DNA of 64,000 bases from Tranquillimonas sp964472855 (GTDB taxonomy: Bacteria > Pseudomonadota > Alphaproteobacteria > Rhodobacterales > Rhodobacteraceae). Position numbers and translations under genes: made by a program. Positions within the stretch are counted from its first letter, which is position 1, and the number at the start of each line of letters is the position of its first letter. Below the pieces are notes generated by a model. The model worked only from the letters and a program-made list of their open reading frames with translations. It was not told the DNA's origin and ran no database searches. This document shows positions 24,841-34,775 of the stretch, in pieces. The stretch covers positions 1 through 64,000 of the forward strand of contig CAYYMJ010000006.1 in the NCBI GenBank assembly GCA_964472855.1. The letters are read 5' to 3'.

Positions 24841-26418
24841 ATGCGCGACCTGCAAAGACCCGGCCGTTCGGCTGTTATGGCGCTGAACGGCATGTGCGCC
24901 ACATCCCACCCGCACGCGGCCCGCGTCGCGGTGGACATGCTGCAGGCCGGCGGAAACGCCGCCGATGCCGCCATTGCGGCGGCCACCGTTCTGGGCATTT
25001 GCGAACCGCAAATGACCGGGCTGGGCGGCGACTGTTTCGTTCTGGTCAAGCCGGCAGGCTCGGAACAGGTGCTGGCGCTGAACGGGTCGGGCCGGGCCCC
25101 GGCCGGGATGTCGGCCGACGCGCTGCGCGCCGCCGGCCACGCCCGCATCCCCGAAGGCGATGCCGCCGCTGTCACCATCCCCGGTGCGGTCGACGCCTTT
25201 TGCCGCCTGAACGCCGAACATGGCGCCCTGTCGCTTGGGCAGGTGCTGGCCCCGGCCATCGACACCGCCGAACAGGGCATCCCCGTGGCCGAACGCGTGG
25301 CCCGCGACTATGCCGCCGCATCCGGCAATCTGACCGGCGTGGCGCGGCAGTATTACCTTGACGGTGGCAAACCGCTGGCCCGGGGCGATATCTTCCGCGC
25401 GCCGGAACAGGCCGAGGTGCTGCGCCGCATCGCCCGCCACGGACGCGACGGCTTTTACCTGGGCGAGGTTGCCGACGACATGGTGACCAGCCTGCGTGCC
25501 GCGGGCGGCGACCACCGGCCCGACGACTTCGCCGCGACCGCCTGCGACTGGGGCGACCCGATCAGCGCCGATTATCGCGGGCAGGAGATCGTTGAACACC
25601 CACCCAACGGACAGGGCATCATTGCGCTGCTGATGGCCGGCATCCTCGCCCGCTTTGACCTTGCCGCCCTTGACCCTTTTGGCGCCGACCGCGCCCATAT
25701 CGAGGCCGAAGCCACCAAGCTGGCCTATGACGCCCGCAACCGTTTCCTTGCCGACCCGGCACACATGACCCGGCGCGCCCACCTGATGTCGACCGACACC
25801 GCCGACCGCCTGGCCGGCCTCATCCGCATGGACCGCGCCCTGCCCGACCCGGCCGCCGCCAGCACCGCGGTGCATCGCGACACGGTCTATGTTTCGGTCA
25901 TCGACCGCGACCGCATGGCCGTTTCGCTGATCTATTCGATCTTTCGCTCTTTCGGGTCGGGCATCGCCTCGGACAGGTTCGGCATCCTGTTCCAGAACCG
26001 TGGTTCGGGTTTCTCGCTGGTGCCCGGCCACCCGAACGAGGCCGGCGGCGGCAAGCGCCCCATGCACACGATCATCCCCGCCATGCTGCGCCAGAACGGC
26101 CGGGTGACCGAAGCTTTTGGCGTCATGGGCGGCCAATTCCAGCCGACCGGGCACGCGCGCTATGTCACCAACCGGGTCGATTTCGGGCTCGACCCGCAAG
26201 ACGCCATCGACGGGCCACGCTGCTTTGCCAGCGCCGACGGCCTGGCGGTTGAACGGGGCTATGGCGCCGACGTGCGCGCCGACCTCGCCGCACGGGGTCA
26301 CAATGTCATCACCCCGGACGAACCGCTCGGCGGCGCGCAAACCGTCCGCATTCACGCCAGCGGGGTGCTCGAGGGGGCGTCCGACCCGCGCAAGGACGGC
26401 GCGGCCATCGGCTATTGA
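24841..26418 (+). CDS. gamma-glutamyltransferase family protein
   Basis: 525 residues from the ATG at 24841. N-terminal nucleophile hydrolase: MLQAGGNAADAAIAAATVLG near the start, MTGLGGDCF, and the autocleavage/nucleophile Thr348 in RDTVYVSVID. MGGQFQPTGHARYVTN is typical of the small subunit. No signal peptide is visible, unlike periplasmic GGT, so this belongs to the cytosolic branch and may act as an acylase or hydrolase on gamma-glutamyl compounds. It follows the HATPase gene by 71 bp. Confidence 0.88.
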   Translation: MRDLQRPGRSAVMALNGMCATSHPHAARVAVDMLQAGGNAADAAIAAATVLGICEPQMTGLGGDCFVLVKPAGSEQVLALNGSGRAPAGMSADALRAAGHARIPEGDAAAVTIPGAVDAFCRLNAEHGALSLGQVLAPAIDTAEQGIPVAERVARDYAAASGNLTGVARQYYLDGGKPLARGDIFRAPEQAEVLRRIARHGRDGFYLGEVADDMVTSLRAAGGDHRPDDFAATACDWGDPISADYRGQEIVEHPPNGQGIIALLMAGILARFDLAALDPFGADRAHIEAEATKLAYDARNRFLADPAHMTRRAHLMSTDTADRLAGLIRMDRALPDPAAASTAVHRDTVYVSVIDRDRMAVSLIYSIFRSFGSGIASDRFGILFQNRGSGFSLVPGHPNEAGGGKRPMHTIIPAMLRQNGRVTEAFGVMGGQFQPTGHARYVTNRVDFGLDPQDAIDGPRCFASADGLAVERGYGADVRADLAARGHNVITPDEPLGGAQTVRIHASGVLEGASDPRKDGAAIGY

Positions 26419-26437
26419 CCGGCCGCCGCCGCCGCCA

Positions 26438-26764
26438 TCAGTTCAACTGGAAATGCAGCGGATAACTGCCATCTTCGAAATCGCCGAACAGGTCGGGCAA
26501 ATCCGGGTGCTCGACCGGCCCGCCGCTGTCGTCCGCCACCAGGTTTTGCTCGGACACATAAGCCACGTAATAGCTCTGATCATTCTCGGCCAGCAGATGG
26601 TAAAACGGCTGCTCGCGGTTCGGGCGGCTGTCCTCGGGAATGGCGTCATACCATTCCTCGGTGTTGGAAAACATCGCGTCGACGTCAAAAATCACCCCGC
26701 GAAACGGATGTTTGCGATGGCGGACAACCTGCCCCAAATGATATTTGGCTTTCGACTTCTTCAT
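26438..26764 (-). CDS. hspQ: heat shock protein HspQ
   Basis: 108 residues from the ATG at 26764, close to the 105 of E. coli HspQ. KAKYHLGQVVRHRKHPFRGV, then DVDAMFSNTEEWYD and PFYHLLAEND are the family's conserved blocks. HspQ acts as a specificity factor for Lon and appears under heat stress. The stop lies 19 bp from the convergent gamma-glutamyltransferase. It is divergent from the AEC transporter. Confidence 0.9.
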   Translation of the reverse strand: MKKSKAKYHLGQVVRHRKHPFRGVIFDVDAMFSNTEEWYDAIPEDSRPNREQPFYHLLAENDQSYYVAYVSEQNLVADDSGGPVEHPDLPDLFGDFEDGSYPLHFQLN

Positions 26765-26845
26765 CGGTATTGCCCCCATCGACGTTTGTAATTGCTCACG
26801 GTCGGCCTTGTCCATGGATCAGCCGCGAATCTTGGGAAACAGACT

Positions 26846-27730
26846 GTGAACCTCGTTCTGACAGTAGCGGGAATTACCGCGCCCGTAGCCCTGGTGGCGC
26901 TGATCGGCTTCCTCTGGGTGCGGCTGGGCTACGAATACCGCGTCCGATTCGTCACCCAACTGGCGATGTCGGTGGCGATGCCCTGCCTGATTTTTGTCAC
27001 CCTCATGCGGACCGAGCTGTCAGCGTCGGCGCTGACGGCCGTGTCCGCCGGCGCGGTGGCCGCCTATGCCCTGGTGATCGCCGGCACCTATCTGGCCACC
27101 CTGGCCCTGCGGCTCGACCGGCGCACCTATCTTGCCCCGATGATCTTTGGCAACACAGGCAACCTCGGCCTGCCGCTGGCCTTCTTTGCCTTCGGACCCG
27201 ACGGGCTCGGCATTGCGGTGGTGGTTTTCGCAATCATGGCGGTGATCAATTTCACCTTCGGCATCTGGCTGGTCTCGGGCGGCAGCTCGCTGCGGCTTCT
27301 GGTGCGCGAACCCATCCTTGCCGCGGCGCTGCTTGGCGGTGCCTTCATGCTGCTGGGCTGGGAAACGCCCCCGGTCCTGACCCGAACCCTGGACCTGATC
27401 GGCCAGATGGCCATTCCGCTGATGCTGCTGACCCTTGGCGTGGCGGTGGCCGGGCTGCACACCAGCAATGCCCTGCGCGCCATCCTCCTGTCGCTGCTCA
27501 AACTGGCGATCTGCACCGCCGCCGGGCTGCTCGCGGCATGGGGCGCCGGCCTCACCGGCGCCGCACAGGCCATCCTGGTGCTGCAGGTCGCAACCCCGGT
27601 CGCGGTAACCAGCTTCATGATCGCCGAGAAATACGGCGCCAACAGTCAGGCCGTCGCCGGTCTGGTCGTGATGTCGACACTCCTGTCGGTGCTGGCGCTG
27701 CCGGCAATCCTGGCGGTCTTCCTCGGATAA
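26846..27730 (+). CDS. AEC family transporter (auxin efflux carrier-like permease)
   Basis: 294 residues from the GTG at 26846, preceded by GGGA. About ten hydrophobic segments arranged in two repeats. MIFGNTGNLGLPLAFFAFG is the conserved unwound-helix motif of the first half, and ATPVAVTSFMIAEKYG that of the second. The family exports or imports carboxylates such as malonate or malate. Substrate unknown. Divergent from hspQ. Confidence 0.9.
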   Translation: MNLVLTVAGITAPVALVALIGFLWVRLGYEYRVRFVTQLAMSVAMPCLIFVTLMRTELSASALTAVSAGAVAAYALVIAGTYLATLALRLDRRTYLAPMIFGNTGNLGLPLAFFAFGPDGLGIAVVVFAIMAVINFTFGIWLVSGGSSLRLLVREPILAAALLGGAFMLLGWETPPVLTRTLDLIGQMAIPLMLLTLGVAVAGLHTSNALRAILLSLLKLAICTAAGLLAAWGAGLTGAAQAILVLQVATPVAVTSFMIAEKYGANSQAVAGLVVMSTLLSVLALPAILAVFLG

Positions 27731-27800
27731 TGCCGAAATTCGTTCCAAGATCGCGCCAGATGCGATAAGCTCGGGCAAAACAAGAACGTCCGAGAGGCAG

Positions 27801-28388
27801 ATGAGCAGATTTTTCCGTGCCTTGGCGCTGGCCGTACTGGTGGCCGCCTGTGGCGGTCGCGACTATGCGCCGCCCCGCAACCTCGATAACGCCTGTGCGA
27901 TCGTTCGCGAACGGCCGGCGGTGCTGCGCGCCGCGCTGGCAACCCAGCGCAAATGGGACGTGCCCGTCGCCTCGCTGATGGCGGTCATCCACCAGGAAAG
28001 CAAATTCGTCGGCAATGCCCGCACGCCGCACAAATATATCCTCGGCGTGATCCCCATGGGGCGGCAAAGCTCGGCCTACGGCTATTCCCAGGCGCTCGAC
28101 GCAACATGGGACGAATACCGCCGCGCCTCGGGCGGGCGCCGCGCCCGGCGCGACGACATCGCCGACGCCGCCGACTTCATCGGCTGGTATTTCGACGGCT
28201 CCTCGGAACGGCTCGGCTTTGCCATCAACGACACCCGCCGCCAGTATCTTGCCTACCACGAAGGCCGCACCGGCTATGCCCGGGGCACATACCGCTCCAA
28301 ACGCTGGCTGCTCGATATCGCGTCCCAGGTTGCCAGCCGCGCCGACATGTACCACGCGCAACTCGTCGCCTGCGGCAAGCTGCGCTAA
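27801..28388 (+). CDS. lytic transglycosylase-like lipoprotein (SLT domain)
   Basis: 195 residues. A lipoprotein signal ends with the lipobox VAAC (Cys17), so it should be anchored in the outer membrane. The SLT fold follows, with the catalytic Glu66 in IHQESKFV and AYGYSQALDATWDEYR as the second conserved block. It would cleave the glycan strand of peptidoglycan, leaving 1,6-anhydro ends. No flagellar or secretion genes are nearby. Confidence 0.85.
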   Translation: MSRFFRALALAVLVAACGGRDYAPPRNLDNACAIVRERPAVLRAALATQRKWDVPVASLMAVIHQESKFVGNARTPHKYILGVIPMGRQSSAYGYSQALDATWDEYRRASGGRRARRDDIADAADFIGWYFDGSSERLGFAINDTRRQYLAYHEGRTGYARGTYRSKRWLLDIASQVASRADMYHAQLVACGKLR

Positions 28389-28404
28389 AGCATTTCGCCC
28401 GCCC

Positions 28405-28434
28405 CATCAGCTTGGTCCAAATATCCCGGGGGTG
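28405..28434 (-). repeat. dispersed 3'-end motif, copy 4
   Basis: On the minus strand the block reads CCCGGGATATTTGGACC followed by AAGCTGATG. Lies between the convergent transglycosylase and lolA genes. Confidence 0.5.
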
Positions 28435-28451
28435 AATGCGCGCCAGCGCAG

Positions 28452-28468
28452 AGGGGGCAGCGCCCCCT
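28452..28468. terminator. hairpin between convergent transglycosylase and lolA genes
   Basis: AGGGGGC-AGC-GCCCCCT, a perfect 7-bp stem with a three-base loop. Symmetric position suggests it could serve both directions; no T run. Confidence 0.5.
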
Positions 28469-28507
28469 GCCCGGCGCGACGCCCCGCAAGGGGCGGCGCA
28501 AACGGCG

Positions 28508-29116
28508 TCAGCCGCCGCGGCGGTCGATCTCGTATCTTACATTGAACAGCCGCGACCCCAGGTCGACGCCCAGCTCCAGATCGCCCAGCACCACCGTCGT
28601 TCGGGTGCCCAGGTCATCGGTGACGATCCACTGGCGCAGCTCGACCGGCGCGGTAAAGATCAGCTGCAGGTTGCCGTATTCGGGATGCTCGGGGTCCTGC
28701 GCCACCACGATGGTCTTGGGTCCATCCTCGACATGGGCAATCACCATGTCGCGCCGCGACAGGTCCACCCGTTCTTCCAGGATCAGCTGCAGCGGTGTGC
28801 GCCGCAGCGGATACTGCTCCGGGCGCCGCTCGTTCGACTTGCCGTCAAAGATCGCCACGCTGCCCGAGCCGGCGATCACCAGCGCGTTGTCGGGCGGGTT
28901 GTATTCGAACCGCATGCGCCCGGGCCGGTGGATGTAAAGCGTGCCGGTCGAAATCGTCCCGTCGGCGTTGATCTGGGTAAAGCTGGCCCGCGCCGTGCTG
29001 AGCGCGTTGAAATAGTCCGAGATCCGGTCAAGCGGGATGATATCGGCCATCGCCGGGACCGCCGGCAAAAGACCGGCCGCCGCCAAACCGCCCAGAAGAA
29101 GTTGCCGCCGCTGCAT
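28508..29116 (-). CDS. lolA: outer-membrane lipoprotein carrier protein LolA
   Basis: 202 residues from the ATG at 29116 (a GTG at 29125 is possible). Periplasmic chaperone that takes lipoproteins from LolCDE to the outer membrane. An RR-containing signal sequence, MQRRQLLLGGLAAAGLL then AMA, resembles a Tat-type leader. The body shows ARASFTQINADGTISTGTLY and RPGRMRFEY, standard LolA strands. It follows ftsK with 84 bp between them, a common alphaproteobacterial order. Confidence 0.88.
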   Translation of the reverse strand: MQRRQLLLGGLAAAGLLPAVPAMADIIPLDRISDYFNALSTARASFTQINADGTISTGTLYIHRPGRMRFEYNPPDNALVIAGSGSVAIFDGKSNERRPEQYPLRRTPLQLILEERVDLSRRDMVIAHVEDGPKTIVVAQDPEHPEYGNLQLIFTAPVELRQWIVTDDLGTRTTVVLGDLELGVDLGSRLFNVRYEIDRRGG

Positions 29117-29200
29117 TGTGTCCACCCTGATCGCTGCCTCAGGCCGACTATGTGGGGCACACAGGGCGGCTAGGCAATAACATCGGCGCCGGCCCGCCGC

Positions 29201-32047
29201 TCACTGCTGCTCGGGCACCAGGATCTCGCGCTTGCCCACATGGTTGGCCGCCGACACGACGCCTTGGTCTTCCATCTTCTCGACCAGCCGCGCGGCCTTG
29301 TTGTAACCGATCGCCAGCTTGCGCTGGATGTAGGACGTCGAACATTTGCGGTCGCGGATCACGATCGCAACCGCCTGATCATACAGCGCATCCTCGCCGT
29401 CGGTGTTGCCGCCCAGGCCCAGCACCGCGTCGATGTCGCTTTCGCGGTCATCGTCCGGGCCCTGCACCACGCCGCCGACATAGTCGGGGGGGCCAAACGC
29501 CTTGAGGTGCGTGACGACCTCTTCGACCTCTTCATCCGACACGAACGGCCCGTGCACGCGGGTAATCTTGGCGCCGCCGGCCATATACAGCATGTCGCCC
29601 ATGCCCAGCAGTTGTTCGGCGCCCTGCTCGCCCAGAATGGTGCGGCTGTCGATTTTCGAGGTCACCTGGAACGAGATTCGCGTGGGAAAGTTGGCCTTGA
29701 TGGTGCCGGTGATGACATCGACCGACGGCCGCTGCGTGGCCATGATCAGGTGGATGCCGCTGGCGCGTGCCATCTGCGCCAATCGCTGGATGCAGGCCTC
29801 GATCTCCTTGCCCGCCACCATCATCAGGTCGGCCATCTCGTCGACGATGACCACGATATAGGGGAAGGGTTCGGGTTGGGTTTCCTCGGTCTCGAACACC
29901 GGATCGCCGGTGTTGTCGTCGAAACCCGTCTGCACGGTGCGGCTGAACATCTCGCCCCGGTCCAGCGCATCGCGCACCCGGCCGTTGTAACCCTCGATAT
30001 TGCGCACGCCCATCCTGGACATCTTGCGATAGCGCTCTTCCATCTCGCCGACGACCCATTTCAGGGCCACGACCGCCTTCTTGGGGTCGGTCACGACCGG
30101 CGACAGCAGATGCGGGATGCCGTCATAGACGCTGAGTTCCAGCATCTTGGGGTCGATCATGATCAGGCGGCATTCCTCGGGCGTCAGGCGATACAGAAGC
30201 GACAGGATCATGGTGTTGATGGCCACCGACTTGCCGGACCCGGTGGTGCCGGCAATCAGCAGGTGGGGCATCTTGGCAAGGTTGGCCACCACGGCGCCGC
30301 CGCCGATATCCTTGCCCAGCGCCAGCGGCAGGCGCATCTGGCTGTCGCCGAAATTGCGCGACGACAGGATCTCGCGCAGCACCACCTTTTCGCGCTGCAC
30401 GTTCGGCAACTCGATCCCGATGACCGACCGTCCAGGCACCGTCGACACCCGCGCCGACAGGGCCGACATCGACCGGGCGATATCGTCGGCCAGCCCGATC
30501 ACGCGGCTGGCCTTGAGCCCCGGCGCCGGTTCCAGCTCGTACATGGTGACCACCGGGCCGGGGCGGACCGACACGATTTCGCCCTTGATGCCATAGTCGT
30601 CCAGGACCACTTCCAGCATGCGCGCGTTCTCTTCCAGCGCCTCGTCGGACAAGTGATGCCGCTCGACCCCCTCGGGGTTGGTCAGCAGGTTCAGCGGCGG
30701 CGGCTCGTAATCGGCCAGCGGATCTTCGAATTGCAGGGCCGGCTGGGCCTCGGCCCGAGCGCGGGCCGACGGGCGGGTCGCCTGCCGTGGCGGATGCTGC
30801 ACGACCCGGCGGTCGGGCTCGGGCGCGGCGGTGGGCAGGCGCGCCGGCGGCCCGGTCACCAGTTCGGGCTCGGGCATCTCGATGTCTTCAAGCAGGTCCT
30901 CGGGCCCGGACAGCGGCGACCGGTCGACAAGGCGGACCTCGGCAACGGCGGCCGGCTCAACGGCCGCGGCTTCGGCATCGGCCAGCAGCATCGGCGCCGG
31001 GCCCAGCGGGTGGCGGCGGTGCAGGGGCGGTTCGGCCCGCGCCTGTTCCGGCGGCGCGTTGTGCGCGCGGGCCTGTATCGCGGTCTGGATCCGGGCGCTG
31101 ACCCGGTCCTGCGGCGCGGGCCCGGCCGGCGCGGCGGATGCCGGCTGCGGGCCCGGTGCCGCGGCCACCAGCGGCGGCGTGCGCCGCAGCAACGCCCCCA
31201 ACCCGCCCTTGCGCAGCTTGGGTTGCGGGGCAGCCAGCGGCGGGATCGGCGCCTCGTCTTCGATGTCCCAGTCGTCATCATCGTCATATGCCGGCACGGC
31301 TTCGGTTCGCGCGACGCGGTCGCGGGCCTGCCCGCCCGGCCGGCGCCGGCCGCTGGCCAGCGCGCGGACGCCGCCGGCAGCGGCCACAGCACCGCGCGCC
31401 GTGCCGCGCGTCAACACCGTGGCGATCCCGGCATAGAACATCACGATGCCGCGCCAGAAGAACATGAACGCGGCCTTCAGTTCGCGCGGGCTGACGGCAA
31501 AGACATACAGCCCCACGGCCGAGGCTCCGGCAGCCGAGATCAGCGCCATCACCTTCAGCGCGACGCCCAGATCGACCGGCAGCACACCCAGAACCGCGCC
31601 CAGTGCGGTATCGCCGAACAAGCCGCCCAGCCCGAAGCTGTGGTTCCAGCCGGGCACCGGCACCAGGGTCGAGGCATAGATCGACGCCAGCGCCACGGCC
31701 AGCGGCGCGAATACCGCGCGCGCCATCACCCGAACCTCGCCCACATGCAGAAGAAACCGCAGGCCCCAAACGGTGGGAATGATCGCCAGACCCCAGGCAG
31801 CCCAGCCGACAATGACGATCAGCGGCGATGCCAGCGCCGCGCCGTAGCTGCCCAGAACATTCTGGACAGGCCGGTCGGTGGCGCTGCGCCAACTGGGATC
31901 GTCGGGCGAATAGCTGACCAGAAGCAGGGCAAAGGCAATGCCCACCCCCAGCAGCAAAAGCCCCAGCAATTCCTTGCTGCGCCGCTCGATCGACGCTTGG
32001 GTCGACGCGTCGAAAAGGGGATCACGTTGCCTTACCTGATAGGCCAT
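29201..32047 (-). CDS. ftsK: DNA translocase FtsK
   Basis: 948 residues from the ATG at 32047, which has GAGGT upstream. Four or so N-terminal membrane spans (residues 25-200), a Pro/Ala/Arg-rich linker to about 440, then the motor. Walker A is GTTGSGKS and Walker B is VVIVDEMADLMM. The C-terminal gamma winged helix (YIQRKLAIGYNKAARLVEKM) binds KOPS-type polar sequences. It moves terminal chromosome DNA and activates XerCD at division. The upstream aminotransferase stop is 7 bp away. Confidence 0.96.
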   Translation of the reverse strand: MAYQVRQRDPLFDASTQASIERRSKELLGLLLLGVGIAFALLLVSYSPDDPSWRSATDRPVQNVLGSYGAALASPLIVIVGWAAWGLAIIPTVWGLRFLLHVGEVRVMARAVFAPLAVALASIYASTLVPVPGWNHSFGLGGLFGDTALGAVLGVLPVDLGVALKVMALISAAGASAVGLYVFAVSPRELKAAFMFFWRGIVMFYAGIATVLTRGTARGAVAAAGGVRALASGRRRPGGQARDRVARTEAVPAYDDDDDWDIEDEAPIPPLAAPQPKLRKGGLGALLRRTPPLVAAAPGPQPASAAPAGPAPQDRVSARIQTAIQARAHNAPPEQARAEPPLHRRHPLGPAPMLLADAEAAAVEPAAVAEVRLVDRSPLSGPEDLLEDIEMPEPELVTGPPARLPTAAPEPDRRVVQHPPRQATRPSARARAEAQPALQFEDPLADYEPPPLNLLTNPEGVERHHLSDEALEENARMLEVVLDDYGIKGEIVSVRPGPVVTMYELEPAPGLKASRVIGLADDIARSMSALSARVSTVPGRSVIGIELPNVQREKVVLREILSSRNFGDSQMRLPLALGKDIGGGAVVANLAKMPHLLIAGTTGSGKSVAINTMILSLLYRLTPEECRLIMIDPKMLELSVYDGIPHLLSPVVTDPKKAVVALKWVVGEMEERYRKMSRMGVRNIEGYNGRVRDALDRGEMFSRTVQTGFDDNTGDPVFETEETQPEPFPYIVVIVDEMADLMMVAGKEIEACIQRLAQMARASGIHLIMATQRPSVDVITGTIKANFPTRISFQVTSKIDSRTILGEQGAEQLLGMGDMLYMAGGAKITRVHGPFVSDEEVEEVVTHLKAFGPPDYVGGVVQGPDDDRESDIDAVLGLGGNTDGEDALYDQAVAIVIRDRKCSTSYIQRKLAIGYNKAARLVEKMEDQGVVSAANHVGKREILVPEQQ

Positions 32048-32054
32048 CTGCTGG

Positions 32055-33242
32055 TTACCTCGCATCTTTCAGGCATGCGACAAGGGCCGTCAGGCCGCGC
32101 CGCACGTCGTCGTCGGGCGCCACCAGCGCCACGCGGATATTGCGTTTTCCCGGGTTGGTGCCGCCGGTGTCGCGGGCCAGATACGCGCCCGGCAGCACCC
32201 GCACGCCGGTTTCGCGCCACAGTTTCACGCAGGCCGTTTCGCCATCGTCCACCGGCAGCCACAGGAAAAACCCGCCCGGTGGCGAAGACCAGCCCTCGAC
32301 TCCGCCGATGATCTGGTCGGCCATCGCGAAGCGGCGGGCATAGCTGGCGCGGTTCTCGGTCACATGCGCCTCGTCGCGCCACACGGCGGCGGCGGCGGCC
32401 TGCAACGGGCCCGGCAGCGGCGCCCCGGCATAGGCGCGCAGGCGCTTGATCGCGGCGATGGTCTGCGGGCCGCCGGCGACAAACCCCGACCGCAGGCCAG
32501 GCAGGTTCGACCGTTTGGACAGCGAATGAAACGCCACCACACGTTCGGGGTCGGCACCGGCGGCGCTGGCCGCCTGCAACACGCCGACCGGCGGGTCGCC
32601 GCGGTAGATCTCGGCATAGCATTCGTCGGCGAGGATGCGGAAATCGTGACGCTCGGCCAGCGCCAGCAGGCTGGCCCAATAGCCGGCCGAGGCCACCGCG
32701 CCCTGCGGATTTGACGGCGAACAGACATAAACCGCCACGGTGCGCGCCAGAACGTCGGCCGGGACGGCGGCGAAATCGGGCAGAAAGCCGGTGTCGGGGC
32801 CAGCATCGACGAACACCGGTTCGGCCCCCGCGGTGACGGTGCCGACCGCATAGACCGGGTAAAACGGATTGGGGATCAGCACGGCCGGGCGCTGGCCGGC
32901 CTTGCGCTCGGGAAACAGGGCCACGGCGGCACTGAACAGCCCCTCGCGCGTGCCATTCAGCGCCATGATGCGGCTGCCGGGATCGACCTGCACGCCATAT
33001 CGGCGCGCCAGCCAGCCGCTGATAGCCTCCAGCAGGTCCGGCGACCCGTCGTTCGCCGGATAGCGCCCGAAGCCGGCGCTTTCGCGGGCAATGATCGCGC
33101 TCACCCAATCGGGAAACGGGTTTTTCGGCTCGCCCAGCGACAAATGCAGCACGTCGCCGCCGGCCGCATACGGGTCAAGCAAGCTCCGCAAACGCGGGAA
33201 CGCATATTCTGGCAGGTCCGAAAACCGCTCGGGGAATTGCAT
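32055..33242 (-). CDS. class I/II aminotransferase, DapC-like
   Basis: 395 residues from MQFPERFSDLPEYAFPRL at 33242; a longer start at 33275 would add 11 residues. PLP-binding lysine in HSLSKRSNLPGLRSGF, a signature shared with succinyldiaminopimelate aminotransferase (DapC), and CSPSNPQG with the conserved Asn. A role in lysine/peptidoglycan precursor synthesis is likely but not certain. It is 7 bp ahead of ftsK and about 115 bp after the amidase gene, all leftward. Confidence 0.88.
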   Translation of the reverse strand: MQFPERFSDLPEYAFPRLRSLLDPYAAGGDVLHLSLGEPKNPFPDWVSAIIARESAGFGRYPANDGSPDLLEAISGWLARRYGVQVDPGSRIMALNGTREGLFSAAVALFPERKAGQRPAVLIPNPFYPVYAVGTVTAGAEPVFVDAGPDTGFLPDFAAVPADVLARTVAVYVCSPSNPQGAVASAGYWASLLALAERHDFRILADECYAEIYRGDPPVGVLQAASAAGADPERVVAFHSLSKRSNLPGLRSGFVAGGPQTIAAIKRLRAYAGAPLPGPLQAAAAAVWRDEAHVTENRASYARRFAMADQIIGGVEGWSSPPGGFFLWLPVDDGETACVKLWRETGVRVLPGAYLARDTGGTNPGKRNIRVALVAPDDDVRRGLTALVACLKDAR

Positions 33243-33356
33243 CTGTGCCTCAAGGTCGGGGTCGTTTCGCCCCATTGCCGCAAGACTAGCGCGCCCGGAC
33301 GCCCCCGGTCCAGCGCCGATTTTCCGCGCCCGTCCCTGCCGGGAACCGCGTGACTT

Positions 33357-34688
33357 TTACGCCAGCGCCGCCTCGGCGGCTGCCGCCAGCCGCAACAGGC
33401 GGTTTTCCTGCAACTCGGGCACCTGCATCATCAGGCCGACCGACGGCAGCCCCGTGGGCAGAACCGCCACCGCCAGCCCCATCATGTTGCCGATGCGGGT
33501 GTTGCGCAAAGCCAGCAGGTTCAGGCGCACGAACAGGTCGTCATCGGCTTCCAGCGCGGCCACATTCGGCGGCATGATCGGCGACGCCGGCAACAGCACC
33601 GCATCGAATCCGGCGGTCGCGCGGGCATAGTCGTCGCGCAATTGCCGCAACCGGATCCATGCCGCGACATGGTCGCTGGCCGACACCGCGCCACCGCCGC
33701 GAAAGCGTTCGCGGACCGCGGCGTGCATGCGGTCGGGCGCGGCCTCGATCGCGTCGCGCCAGGTGCCATAGGCTTCGGGCGCGAACAGCATTGGCGCCAG
33801 CGACAGCGCCTCGCGCACCGCGTCGATCTCGTGCCGCTCGACCAGCGCACCGGCGGCCTGAAGCCGCTCGATCGCGCTGGATATCCCGGCCGCGACCGGG
33901 GCCTCGACCTCGTCGGTGGCGATCCCTTCCAGCACAAGAAACCGCGTGCCCGCAAGGCTGGCCCCGGCCAGATCGGCCGGCGTGCCGCCTTCCAGCGCCG
34001 CCAGCAACAGCGCCGCGTCCTCGACGCTGCGGCACAGCGGGCCGACGGTGTCGAAACTGGCGCACAGCGGCACAACGCCCTTGCACGACAGGCGCGGCAC
34101 GCTGGTCTTCAGCCCCACCAGGTTGTTCCAGGCCGACGGGATCCGCACCGAGCCGCCGGTGTCCGACCCGATGCCGGCAGCGGCCAGCCCATGAGCAACC
34201 GAGGTCGCCGCCCCCGACGACGAGCCACCGGGCGCCACCGCCGGATCGTTGATGTTGGGCGGGGTCGCCGTCACCGGGTTCAGCCCCAGTCCGGAAAAGG
34301 CCAGCTCGGTCATATGCGTCTTGCCAAGGCACACCAGCCCGGCGGATGTGGCGTTTTGCAGCACCTCGGCATCGGTGTCGGGCACCCGCCCTTCCAGCAG
34401 GCCGCTGCCGGCCTCGGTCAGGGTGCCGGCGGTGTCATAAAGGTCTTTCCAGCTGATCGGCACGCCATCCAACGCCGACCGCCGCTGCCCGGCACGCATG
34501 CGCGCCGATGCGGCCCGCGCCTCGGCCCGCGCCCGGTCAGGCGTGGTGCGCGCATAGATGCGGCCACTGTCGGGATGGGCGGCAATGGCGTCCAGATAGG
34601 TCTCGGCCAGATCAACCGGGTCGATGTCACCCTCCGCGATGCCCCGGCCCAGATCGGCCGCCGTCATGTATCGCCACTTGTCGCTCAT
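33357..34688 (-). CDS. amidase (amidase signature family)
   Basis: 443 residues from the ATG at 34688. The Ser-cisSer-Lys triad is complete: K81 in ISWKDLYD, S156 in GGSSSG and S180 in GSDTGGSVRIP, with the usual 24-residue spacing between the serines. Such enzymes hydrolyse small amides; GatA is unlikely because gatB and gatC are absent. It is divergent from the ubiH-like gene across 87 bp. Confidence 0.9.
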   Translation of the reverse strand: MSDKWRYMTAADLGRGIAEGDIDPVDLAETYLDAIAAHPDSGRIYARTTPDRARAEARAASARMRAGQRRSALDGVPISWKDLYDTAGTLTEAGSGLLEGRVPDTDAEVLQNATSAGLVCLGKTHMTELAFSGLGLNPVTATPPNINDPAVAPGGSSSGAATSVAHGLAAAGIGSDTGGSVRIPSAWNNLVGLKTSVPRLSCKGVVPLCASFDTVGPLCRSVEDAALLLAALEGGTPADLAGASLAGTRFLVLEGIATDEVEAPVAAGISSAIERLQAAGALVERHEIDAVREALSLAPMLFAPEAYGTWRDAIEAAPDRMHAAVRERFRGGGAVSASDHVAAWIRLRQLRDDYARATAGFDAVLLPASPIMPPNVAALEADDDLFVRLNLLALRNTRIGNMMGLAVAVLPTGLPSVGLMMQVPELQENRLLRLAAAAEAALA

Positions 34689-34775
34689 CGTCGCTGCTCC
34701 TGCCTCGCGCACCGGCCAAGCCTAGCGGCGCCACAGCGCATGGACAATGGCGCGCCTTTGCCCATAGTCGGTGCA

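Noticed and set aside
28386..28416. Possible further copy of the 100-bp element (AAAGCATTTCGC then CAGCTTGGTCC)
   Set aside because: Only short scattered identity; the second half belongs to the dispersed 3'-end motif and the element core is absent.
28436..29173. Long plus-strand frame opposite lolA
   Set aside because: Antisense shadow of lolA in GC-rich DNA; the minus-strand protein has a signal peptide and a recognisable family, this one has neither.
29240..32311. 1023-codon plus-strand frame opposite ftsK
   Set aside because: Antisense shadow of ftsK, with no recognisable domain.
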